A DNA stretch of 64,000 bases, from contig JACJYB010000011.1 of assembly GCA_020636355.1 (NCBI GenBank), positions 1 to 64,000 on the forward strand, given 5' to 3'. The notes beneath the pieces were generated by a model, which was given only the letters and a program-made list of their open reading frames with translations, had not been told where the DNA came from and made no database searches. This document shows, in pieces, positions 42,286 to 49,959 of this stretch (positions are counted from its first letter, which is position 1; each line of letters begins with the position of its first letter). A program made the translations under genes and the position numbers. This stretch comes from Lewinellaceae bacterium (GTDB taxonomy: Bacteria > Bacteroidota > Bacteroidia > Chitinophagales > Saprospiraceae).

Positions 42286-44829
42286 CTAATTTTCCTGGAT
42301 ATCAGATGATTCTACTTTATTAACCAATACGATACGCACACCTTCCTTATCAGCGGTAAGCACCGCCTCCAGCTGGGCACCTTCTTCCGGATTCTGTTGT
42401 AAAATGAATTCAGCCAGCGGGTCTTCCAGGTATTTCTGAATGGCACGATGTAATGGTCTTGCACCGTACTGAGGATCATATCCTTTATCGGCGACAAAAT
42501 CTTTAGCTTCCTCGGAAAGGGTAAGTGTATAACCCATCAAGCTCAAGCGCTTGTACAGATCCTTCAAGGTGATGTCTATGATCTGGTGGATTTGTTCTTT
42601 ATCCAACGCATTGAAAATCACAACGTCGTCAATACGGTTCAGGAATTCAGGAGAGAATGTACGTTTCAGCGCCGTTTGAATCACACTTCTCGTATTCTCT
42701 TCTGCGGCCTCGACTCTGGCTTTGGTGGCAAATCCTACCCCTTGACCAAAATCTTTCAGTTGCCTGACACCGATATTTGAGGTCATAATAATCAGCGTAT
42801 TCTTGAAGTCCACTTTGCGACCCAATCCATCGGTTAACTGACCATCATCCAAAACCTGCAACAGGATGTTGTAAACGTCCGGATGTGCTTTCTCGATCTC
42901 ATCTAACAAAATAACTGAATAGGGCTTTCTGCGTACTTTTTCGGTGAGCTGTCCACCTTCTTCGTAACCTACATATCCGGGAGGCGCTCCGATTAATCGT
43001 GAGACGGAAAATTTCTCCATGTATTCACTCATATCGATGCGAATCAGGGCATCCTCGGTATCAAACAGATATCTGGCCAGTGCTTTGGCCAACTCCGTCT
43101 TCCCGACCCCTGTTGGCCCCAGGAAAATAAATGAACCAATCGGCTTTTTCGGGTCTTTCAAACCGACCCGGTTGCGCTGGATGGCTTTTGATACTTTGGT
43201 GATGGCTTCATCCTGACCAATGATCAACTCTTTCAGATCTTTGGTCATATGGACCAGCCGATTACTTTCACTCTGAGCAACCCGCTTAACCGGAATGCTG
43301 GTCATCATACTCACCACCTCAGCAATATCTTCTTCCGAGACCGGATAACGCTTAGCGCGTGATTCTTCTTCCCACTCCTCTTTTGCTTTCTCCAATTGCC
43401 GTTGTAGGCGGGATTCGTAGTCACGCAGATCAGCAGCTTGTTCGTACTGCTGGTTCTTGACCGCCATGTTTTTGTTTTCCTTAGCCTCTTCGATCTTTTT
43501 CTCCAGTTCTTCGATGTGCTTGGGAACATGGATGTTCTTCAGGTGCACCCGAGCGCCGACCTCATCGAGTACGTCGATCGCTTTGTCCGGGAGAAATCGG
43601 TCGGAAATGTACCGGTCGCTTAACATAACGCAGGCTTTGATGGCCTCCTCAGAGTAAGTCACGTTATGAAACTCCTCGTATTTCGCTTTGATATTGGTCA
43701 ATATGCTAATGGCTTCCTCTGCACTTGGCGGATCCACGATAACTTTCTGAAAACGGCGATCCAGCGCTCCGTCTTTTTCAATATGCTGACGGTACTCGTC
43801 CAGCGTGGAGGCACCGATGCATTGCAATTCGCCGCGCGCCAAAGCAGGCTTGAAGATGTTGGAAGCATCCAGCGAACCGGTTGCTCCACCGGCACCAACT
43901 ATGGTATGGATCTCATCAATGAACAGAATCACATCCCGTGACTTTTCCAGTTCGTTCATGATCGCCTTCATGCGTTCTTCAAACTGCCCACGGTACTTGG
44001 TACCGGCAACCAGGGCTGCCAGGTCAAGCATCACGATACGTTTATTGAACAACGTCCTGCTCACTTTGCGCTGCATAATCCGCAATGCAAGCCCTTCTAC
44101 GATAGCCGTTTTTCCGACTCCGGGCTCACCGATCAGGATTGGATTGTTCTTCTTCCGGCGGCTCAGGATTTGCGAGACCCGCTCGATTTCCTCTTCGCGT
44201 CCAATAATGGGATCGAGTTTGTCTTCTTCCGCCAGACGGGTTATGTCACGGCCGAAGTTGTCAAGGACAGGCGTCTTGGATTTCGGATTGGCTTTTTTGT
44301 ATTTGGTTGAGCTTTCTTCCTCCATGGGAATGTCTGAGTCGGAAGAAGCCTGACTGTAGAAATCGGATTTTGAAAATTCCTGTTCCTGGCTGACGTATTC
44401 GAGCTCGGACTTATAGGATTCATAGTCTACATCAAATTCTTCCAGGATCCTGGAGGCGAGATTGTCCTTATGCTTGAGTATGGATAACATGAGATGTTCC
44501 GGACTGATCTCTTCATTCTTGAGCACTTTGGCTTCCAGAAAAGTAAGCTTCAGTACTTTTTCAGCTTGTTTGTTTAAGTCGATGCTGCCCAACTTGATGC
44601 GGGAATCGGAGAGATTGCTTTTTGGCGGAATCTGTTCCTCAATCTTAAACTTCAATTCTGAAAAATCAACGTCCATAAAATCAAGGACCTTGACTGCCAA
44701 AATATCTTTATCGTGGAGCATGCCCAGCAGCAGATGTTCCGTACCGATGTAGTCGTGCCCAAGACGGACGGCTTCCTCACGGCTTAAACCTAAAATCTTT
44801 TTCACTTCTGATGAAAACTTGCTGTTCAT
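42286..44829 (-). CDS. clpC: ATP-dependent Clp protease ATP-binding subunit ClpC
   Basis: The 847-residue Hsp100 unfoldase has a double Clp-N repeat (residues 1-150), a linker, AAA-1 with Walker A GEPGVGKT (about 240) and Walker B VILFIDEIHT, a middle coiled region with a UVR-like stretch (EQAADLRDYESRLQRQLEKA) that marks ClpC over ClpA/B, and AAA-2 with GPTGVGKTELAKALA and VILLDEIEKAHPDVYN. The C-terminal D2-small domain ends DPQYGARPLHRAIQKYLEDPLAEFIL. It should feed substrates to ClpP. No clpP or mcsAB genes adjoin and no CIRCE or CtsR-type operator was seen. Confidence 0.95.
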   Translation of the reverse strand: MNSKFSSEVKKILGLSREEAVRLGHDYIGTEHLLLGMLHDKDILAVKVLDFMDVDFSELKFKIEEQIPPKSNLSDSRIKLGSIDLNKQAEKVLKLTFLEAKVLKNEEISPEHLMLSILKHKDNLASRILEEFDVDYESYKSELEYVSQEQEFSKSDFYSQASSDSDIPMEEESSTKYKKANPKSKTPVLDNFGRDITRLAEEDKLDPIIGREEEIERVSQILSRRKKNNPILIGEPGVGKTAIVEGLALRIMQRKVSRTLFNKRIVMLDLAALVAGTKYRGQFEERMKAIMNELEKSRDVILFIDEIHTIVGAGGATGSLDASNIFKPALARGELQCIGASTLDEYRQHIEKDGALDRRFQKVIVDPPSAEEAISILTNIKAKYEEFHNVTYSEEAIKACVMLSDRYISDRFLPDKAIDVLDEVGARVHLKNIHVPKHIEELEKKIEEAKENKNMAVKNQQYEQAADLRDYESRLQRQLEKAKEEWEEESRAKRYPVSEEDIAEVVSMMTSIPVKRVAQSESNRLVHMTKDLKELIIGQDEAITKVSKAIQRNRVGLKDPKKPIGSFIFLGPTGVGKTELAKALARYLFDTEDALIRIDMSEYMEKFSVSRLIGAPPGYVGYEEGGQLTEKVRRKPYSVILLDEIEKAHPDVYNILLQVLDDGQLTDGLGRKVDFKNTLIIMTSNIGVRQLKDFGQGVGFATKARVEAAEENTRSVIQTALKRTFSPEFLNRIDDVVIFNALDKEQIHQIIDITLKDLYKRLSLMGYTLTLSEEAKDFVADKGYDPQYGARPLHRAIQKYLEDPLAEFILQQNPEEGAQLEAVLTADKEGVRIVLVNKVESSDIQEN

Positions 44830-45049
44830 AAATAGTTTACCTGTTGTTTATTTGGCTCGCACTCCGTCAAAACCAAAGATCACAATTATTTTACAAAAAG
44901 TGAGAATTAATCCCACTGTTAACCCAACAAAAACATGCCAAACTGGTTCGAACTGACAATTTGTCTTGATATTCTAACATCGTAAGGGCACCAGAATCAC
45001 CCACTTTAACCAGGTTTAATAGAAATATAACATATTAAGATTAAATCAA

Positions 45050-45181
45050 ATGTATAATCGCTATCATTTACAACGGTTCTTTCCCGTTCTTACCCCTAAT
45101 CAGCACGTTTTGACCGAAAGGAATGGATCCTTCATCCTGCTTTCTGAATGCCTGAAGACAAAAGATGAGGATTTGAAGTAA
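45050..45181 (+). CDS. Possible 43-residue small protein
   Basis: ATG at 45050 opens 43 codons ending in TAA. The peptide begins MYNRYHLQRFFPVLTPN and contains LTERNGSFILLSECL, a mixed hydrophobic and charged composition more protein-like than average non-coding sequence. No ribosome binding site or recognised family supports it; it may be chance or a decayed fragment of a larger gene. Confidence 0.25.
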   Translation: MYNRYHLQRFFPVLTPNQHVLTERNGSFILLSECLKTKDEDLK

Positions 45182-45212
45182 GGATGGGTGGTCCATATTA
45201 TTAGAATTCCAT

Positions 45213-45220
45213 TATTTTTG
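45213..45220 (+). promoter_or_regulatory. Bacteroidota -7 element upstream of STAS gene
   Basis: TATTTTTG matches TAnnTTTG exactly and lies 21 bp before the ATG at 45242. The -33 region has no TTTG. Confidence 0.4.
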
Positions 45221-45241
45221 CACGCGATAAAGTAATAGTAT

Positions 45242-45634
45242 ATGAAATTCTCTCTGGATAAACAGGATAAGTACTCCGTCTTGACTTTAGACGAAGAAAA
45301 TTTGAATTCCCTGATAGCCCCGAACCTGAAATCGGAGTTTGTTTTTATGCGCAACGAAGGCGTACGCAATCTTATCTTCGATTTGTCCAAAGTTGCTTAT
45401 GTTGACTCTTCAGGATTGAGCTCAATCCTTACGGCCAACCGGATCTGGAAAGACTATGGCTCTTTCATCCTCACTGGGATCGTCCATCCCGCGGTGAAAA
45501 AATTGATTGAGATCTCCAGGCTGGAGTCCATTCTCACAATCATACCGACGCTGCAGGAAGCAATAGATTATGCCATGATGGAAGAACTGGAGCGCGAAAT
45601 CGGGGCCGAAGAGGAAGAAGCCACTGACAATTAA
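45242..45634 (+). CDS. STAS domain protein (anti-sigma factor antagonist-like)
   Basis: The 130-residue protein has a STAS fold: YSVLTLDEENLNSL, NLIFDLSKVAYVDSSGLSSILTANRIWKDYG with the phosphorylatable Ser in DSSGL, and a C-terminal acidic tail (EREIGAEEEEATDN). Such proteins bind anti-sigma kinases or regulate partner-switching pathways. No RsbW-like kinase or sigma factor gene lies nearby. The gene precedes rnz by 3 bp, so the two are one operon, an arrangement I have no function-based explanation for. Confidence 0.85.
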   Translation: MKFSLDKQDKYSVLTLDEENLNSLIAPNLKSEFVFMRNEGVRNLIFDLSKVAYVDSSGLSSILTANRIWKDYGSFILTGIVHPAVKKLIEISRLESILTIIPTLQEAIDYAMMEELEREIGAEEEEATDN

Positions 45635-45637
45635 TCT

Positions 45638-46555
45638 ATGGAAGTTACTATCCTGGGAAATAACTCGGCTGTTCCGGCCCACCACCGCCATCCCACTTCC
45701 CAGGTGATTAAAATCAAACATCACGCCTTCCTCCTGGATTGTGGAGAGGGAACACAAATGCGGATGATCGATTATTCCATTAAAAGGAGCAGGATCAAAC
45801 ACATTTTTATTTCCCATCTGCATGGCGATCACTTTTTCGGTTTGCCCGGTGTAGTCACTTCCTTTAATCATATGGGACGTAAGGATGACTTGCACATTTA
45901 CGGCCCGAAAGGATTAAAAGCAATTCTTGAACTAATCCTGGCAGCAGGTGATGTCCCCCTGCAATATGCACTCCATTTTCACGAATTGAAATCCGGGTTC
46001 AACCAATTGATGAGCCATGAAGACTACGAAGTCTGGTCATTTCCGGTGCAGCATCGCATCCCCACCTGGGGCTTTGTTTTTAAAGAAGTCTTCAGCAAAC
46101 CGAATGTCATCAAGGCCTACATCGATACGTACGGCTTAACGATTGCTGATATCAAAGCATTAAAAGCAGGAAACGATATCCAGCTGGCTGACGGACGCTG
46201 GATACGCGTTGCGGAAGCAACATCGCCCCCACCACCCTCTAATGTATATGCTTATTGCAGCGACACCCTTTACGATGAAGATCTGGTACCCTACATCGAA
46301 GGTGCAGACACCCTCTACCACGAGTCTACTTTTACGGAAGAATTCCGCGAAAAAGCTGCCATGACGAAACACAGCACCGCCGCAGAAGCAGCCCGGATTG
46401 CTGCCTTGGCAGGGGTCCAGCAATTACTGTTAGGTCATTATTCCAGCCGGTTTGGCGATCTTACGCCACTGCTCGAGGAAGCCACAGCGATCTTCCCCAA
46501 TACCCTGCTGAGTATAGAAGGACAAACGTATTCCATAACAAAAGGCAAAAAATAG
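45638..46555 (+). CDS. rnz: Ribonuclease Z
   Basis: The 305-residue metallo-beta-lactamase-fold enzyme trims tRNA 3' ends. LLDCGEGTQMRM and the zinc motif ISHLHGDHFFGLPG (HxHxDH) are present, with later His and Asp ligands in VQHRIPTWGF, YCSDTLYDEDLVPYIEGADTLYHESTF and TKHSTAAEAARIA, and the terminal LLLGHYSSRF. Length matches the short RNase Z form. It lies 66 bp upstream of the tRNA-Lys gene, which has its own promoter. That tRNA has an encoded CCA, so the link is probably positional only. Confidence 0.95.
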   Translation: MEVTILGNNSAVPAHHRHPTSQVIKIKHHAFLLDCGEGTQMRMIDYSIKRSRIKHIFISHLHGDHFFGLPGVVTSFNHMGRKDDLHIYGPKGLKAILELILAAGDVPLQYALHFHELKSGFNQLMSHEDYEVWSFPVQHRIPTWGFVFKEVFSKPNVIKAYIDTYGLTIADIKALKAGNDIQLADGRWIRVAEATSPPPPSNVYAYCSDTLYDEDLVPYIEGADTLYHESTFTEEFREKAAMTKHSTAAEAARIAALAGVQQLLLGHYSSRFGDLTPLLEEATAIFPNTLLSIEGQTYSITKGKK

Positions 46556-46563
46556 AAGTTCAA

Positions 46564-46594
46564 CTTGCCAAAAATGAAATGGTTTGTATCTTTG
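46564..46594 (+). promoter_or_regulatory. Promoter of tRNA-Lys
   Basis: A -33-like CTTG (46564-46567) stands 19 bp from TATCTTTG (46587-46594), which matches TAnnTTTG. The tRNA begins 27 bp after the -7 box, the usual distance for a short 5' leader. Confidence 0.5.
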
Positions 46595-46620
46595 CAGTCG
46601 CTTTGCAAGAAAAGTTGCAC

Positions 46621-46696
46621 GATCGTGTAGCTCAGCCGGTAGAGCAACGGCCTTTTAAGCCGTGGGCCCTGGGTTCGAGTCCCAGCACGATCACCA
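46621..46696 (+). tRNA. tRNA-Lys (anticodon UUU), CCA encoded
   Basis: A full cloverleaf is seen. The acceptor stem GATCGTG pairs with CACGATC (46686-46692), followed by A and encoded CCA. The D arm GCTC/GAGC encloses AGCCGGTA. The anticodon stem ACGGC/GCCGT surrounds the loop CTTTTAA, giving anticodon TTT at 46654-46656. The T arm CTGGG/CCCAG has the loop TTCGAGT. It decodes AAA and AAG. Confidence 0.98.
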
Positions 46697-46728
46697 AGCC
46701 ATCTTCATCAGGAGATGGCTTTTTTTAT
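46697..46728 (+). terminator. Terminator of tRNA-Lys
   Basis: AGCCATCT (46697-46704) pairs perfectly with AGATGGCT (46713-46720), an 8-nt loop, and seven T follow. It begins directly after the encoded CCA. Confidence 0.85.
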
Positions 46729-46750
46729 TCCTTGACTACCAGATTTAATT

Positions 46751-47191
46751 TCAGGCCGGTTTAGGCCAAAGTACGACATCAACCCGGCGGTTTCTCCGCC
46801 TCCCTTCCCAGGATTCATTATTAAACTGTGGATCGAAGAGACCATGGTCCCGGATGAAGATGATGTTTTCAGGAACAAGATGATCAAGCAATACATCCCG
46901 TACCGCTTCACTCCGCATTTTTGATAACCACTCGTTGTACTCTATACCTCCGATGTTATCCGTATGGCTGTGAATATGGATCTCGTAGTTTTCCAGAATC
47001 ACACCGCTCAGAAACAAATACAATGCGGACTTCTGATCGTCATCAATGTAATAGCTGCCTCCCCCGAAATAGATCGATTGGATCAGGTAGGGCTGATTTT
47101 CACCAGGTATTTCAGAATTCTGCCCTCGTGCGACTTGTTGAAATAATCCAATGAAAAAGAACCCAAAAGCGATGAGATGCATGCGGTTCAT
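46751..47191 (-). CDS. OmpA-family C-terminal domain protein
   Basis: The 146-residue protein has a signal peptide (LIAFGFFFIGLFQQVARGQ) and a single OmpA-like peptidoglycan-binding domain. YEIHIHSHTDNIGGIEYNEWLSKMRSEAVRDVLLDHLVPENII is the recognisable core (HTDNIG replaces the usual GHTD) and WEGRRRNRRVDVVL the Arg-rich end (NRRV). There is no barrel or lipobox, so it would be a soluble or loosely wall-associated periplasmic protein. It lies 124 bp downstream of the GH20 gene on the same strand. Confidence 0.8.
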   Translation of the reverse strand: MNRMHLIAFGFFFIGLFQQVARGQNSEIPGENQPYLIQSIYFGGGSYYIDDDQKSALYLFLSGVILENYEIHIHSHTDNIGGIEYNEWLSKMRSEAVRDVLLDHLVPENIIFIRDHGLFDPQFNNESWEGRRRNRRVDVVLWPKPA

Positions 47192-47315
47192 CCTTTTAAA
47201 TTACAAGGATTTATCCAACATGTCCAGTCCTTTCGCAAAAAAGGCTGGGAATAGCCTGCCGGAAGCAATCGCCTGACGGTCTGTCCGGCTTAAATTTAAC
47301 TGTAGAGGACAGATC

Positions 47316-49949
47316 CTATTCTTGTGCCTTCTCTATGCCGATCTCATCGACAAACAGCCAACACGGAGCACCCGGTGACACATGCCACTCCGGATTCTTT
47401 CCAACGTTCTTGGCCAAAACACGAATGAATTTCACCGGCATGTCAGGAAACTGAAAGGAAGCGGTTTTAATCTGTACATCAGCTTCATCCTGTTCCAGTG
47501 GCCAGTTTACTTTTCCGATGGTGGTGTAGTGCTTGCCATCTTCCGATGCTTCTACTTTCACTTCCGTAGGATAAAAGATCCAGGATGTTTGGCTTTCAAG
47601 AAAGGAGATGTTTAATGATTTTAATGAAGTCATTGAGCCCAGTTCAAGCGTAGCATTCAGATCTTTACCGACAAATCCCAGCCATTGCCCATCACGGAAG
47701 TTCTCCGATCCCGACTGGTGGTCAACCAATGTAACCGGGCCTGATCCGGCGTATTGAGGCGAATAGGATTCTTCGAACGATACTTTTTCGACAAATCCGT
47801 CGTGGACATAAAGCTGCTTTTCAAAAACAGGTCCTGCTTCATTCCCGTCTATGACCCGAGCTTTTAATGTTCCGGAGTGATCCATAAAAACCGGAACCTG
47901 ATAGATGGTCGAAGTTGCTATTGGATCCGAACCATCGGTTGTAAAGACGATTTCCTCCCCGGGAATTACCGTAGCGAGGGTTATTGTTCTGATCGTGCCA
48001 AATGGGTTGTTATCCGGAATAAACACAATGCGCTTGGGCAGTTCGATGATTCCGGCAAGCTCCCTGTCAAATTTTTCCAGATTTTTATCCAGGTAATAGG
48101 ACCGGTTTTCTGCTTTATACAACAATTGATATTTCGACCGGATTTTCAGCAAAGTGCCTCTTAAATTGGTCAGCAAGCGATCCATTTGTCCTGCATTGAC
48201 CGTGCCATCAAGCAGGTGATCGGCTAGATATCGCTGCACCATGCGCTTCTGCAATATCCAGTTGATCCATTCCAAAGCAAGCTCAGCGGCTACCGTACTG
48301 TTAATTTGATTGTGGTTTATGACCTGGATGTCCTTTAATTCTTTCTGCAAGGCATTGGTCTGTAGCGTAGCTTCCTGGATGTCTGCAGCAGAATATGGAA
48401 AGTCGAGTTGAATGAGGTCTTCCCAGGTTATGGCATTGTACAATCCAGCGATTACCGGAAATTTACCCAGATCCGTAATATCAAAAAACAGCTTGCCAAA
48501 ACTTTTCTCCGGCAATTGATAAAACTCACGGTCAAATAATTGGATGAACTCACGCCTAGAGGCGGTATCTGCCGGATCCCTGGGACTCCAGCATTGAGCC
48601 GCTCCCCAAACCAGAGGCATCCAGGTATCTTCAAACAGGCTCATACCGTCATCATCCCACGTTGTCAGGATAACCCCTTCTGTCCCTGTCTGATAACCAT
48701 CCCAAACAAATTGTCCGATATTCGCGAATGCCGTTTCCATATTTGGCCAGATTCGTCCCCAATTACTCACTCCCGGAGCGACAAAAAATGGAAAGCCGGC
48801 AGCTTTTATCGGATCTATTTCAGCTCGATAGGAAGGCAATGCAGCATAGTCCCAGGGAACCATGATGATGTCTTTGGGAAGTTGATCCAGGATCTCCGGA
48901 CTGTGCAAGGCCACATCACCCCACATCATTACTTGCTTATCATAGGGTTTAAGCAACTCATAAACTTTATTGATGTGACTGGTATAAATTTCCGCTTTTG
49001 ATTGGGTGGCGAGCATTGCTTTTGCCGGTCCGGTTCCCAAGCCACTCACTTCATCACAATTAATCAGAAAGTAAGGCGACGGATAATCCGGTACGATTTC
49101 AGCATACCAATCCTTAAGTAAAGAATACGTTCCTTCCACTGCGGGGGACAACACGCCCGGGGTTTCTGCTAAATCCGCATAGGCCGGCACCCGAAGCACT
49201 TTATCCATATGGCCGAATGATTGCTGATTACCAATAATGTCCACATGATATTGTTTGCCATAGGCAACCAGCTCACGAAGTTCCGTTTCGGTCAATCCAT
49301 CCGGTGGAGCAATATCCGGGTGACTTTTGTATTTATAGACATTCTCCGTATATAAAGTCAGGGCATTCAGCTTATACTGGGACAATCGCTTGATCTCCTC
49401 TTTCAGGAAATCCATATTCGGTATCGGCCCTCTGCTTATATCATCCTGCCAAACCCTAACTTTGATGGTGGGATAGTCTACAATGGTAAGACAGGGTATC
49501 AGCAGCCTTTTGTTTTGTTGCAGCAATTGCTTTAAGGTGACCATCGCATAAAAAATACCCTGATCGGTATTCGCCAGGACAGTAATGTGCTTGATATCTA
49601 CCTTGATCACATAGCCCTGGTCTCCGATTTCCTCAAGTTCCCCGGCAAATTCGGAATCCAGATGTTTGTTCTGCCCACTTTTTGCAATTATAAGCTTAGC
49701 CTGGCCTTTGCCGGATGGAACAGGTGAAATGGTCCTAAAAGCATCTAAAACCACGTGACATTGAGCTAATGCAACCTGGTTATTGGGGGACGGTTTCCCT
49801 TCAAAACTATACCCGAAATCTGGTTTGGCAAGGAATAACTCGCCTTCCTGATAGGTAATCGACTTGAGTTCCGGTAAAAACTGGAATGGCTGGGCGACCA
49901 GAGTCGATAAACTAAGGCTCAACCACAGAATCACAGGCAATCCACGCAT
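47316..49949 (-). CDS. GH20-type beta-N-acetylhexosaminidase with CBM-like C-terminus
   Basis: The 877-residue protein has a signal peptide (VILWLSLSLSTLVAQ) and no lipobox. Residues 20-160 form a GH20b-like N-terminal domain. The catalytic barrel follows, from IVDYPTIKVRVWQDDISRGP. The Asp-Glu pair of substrate-assisted catalysis is in FLINCDEVSGLG (about residue 305), where other GH20 enzymes have HxGGDE, and VMMWGDVAL and LTTWDDDGMSLFEDTW lie later. C-terminal modules are an FN3/chitobiase-like domain (IVFTTDGSDPIATSTIYQVP) and an F5/8C-like domain (DGQWLGFVGKDLNATLELG). It should release terminal HexNAc. It is third in a GH29-GH29-GH20 operon, 10 bp after the second fucosidase. Confidence 0.8.
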   Translation of the reverse strand: MRGLPVILWLSLSLSTLVAQPFQFLPELKSITYQEGELFLAKPDFGYSFEGKPSPNNQVALAQCHVVLDAFRTISPVPSGKGQAKLIIAKSGQNKHLDSEFAGELEEIGDQGYVIKVDIKHITVLANTDQGIFYAMVTLKQLLQQNKRLLIPCLTIVDYPTIKVRVWQDDISRGPIPNMDFLKEEIKRLSQYKLNALTLYTENVYKYKSHPDIAPPDGLTETELRELVAYGKQYHVDIIGNQQSFGHMDKVLRVPAYADLAETPGVLSPAVEGTYSLLKDWYAEIVPDYPSPYFLINCDEVSGLGTGPAKAMLATQSKAEIYTSHINKVYELLKPYDKQVMMWGDVALHSPEILDQLPKDIIMVPWDYAALPSYRAEIDPIKAAGFPFFVAPGVSNWGRIWPNMETAFANIGQFVWDGYQTGTEGVILTTWDDDGMSLFEDTWMPLVWGAAQCWSPRDPADTASRREFIQLFDREFYQLPEKSFGKLFFDITDLGKFPVIAGLYNAITWEDLIQLDFPYSAADIQEATLQTNALQKELKDIQVINHNQINSTVAAELALEWINWILQKRMVQRYLADHLLDGTVNAGQMDRLLTNLRGTLLKIRSKYQLLYKAENRSYYLDKNLEKFDRELAGIIELPKRIVFIPDNNPFGTIRTITLATVIPGEEIVFTTDGSDPIATSTIYQVPVFMDHSGTLKARVIDGNEAGPVFEKQLYVHDGFVEKVSFEESYSPQYAGSGPVTLVDHQSGSENFRDGQWLGFVGKDLNATLELGSMTSLKSLNISFLESQTSWIFYPTEVKVEASEDGKHYTTIGKVNWPLEQDEADVQIKTASFQFPDMPVKFIRVLAKNVGKNPEWHVSPGAPCWLFVDEIGIEKAQE

Positions 49950-49959
49950 AACAAAGGTT

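Larger units (their letters stand above)
44830..45241. other. Intergenic region between clpC and the STAS gene
   Basis: This 412-bp divergent region must hold the clpC promoter (minus) and the STAS gene promoter (plus; -7 box at 45213). It is AT-rich near 45020-45050 and contains one small ORF (45050-45181, listed separately). No RNA gene, repeat or operator was recognised. Confidence 0.5.
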
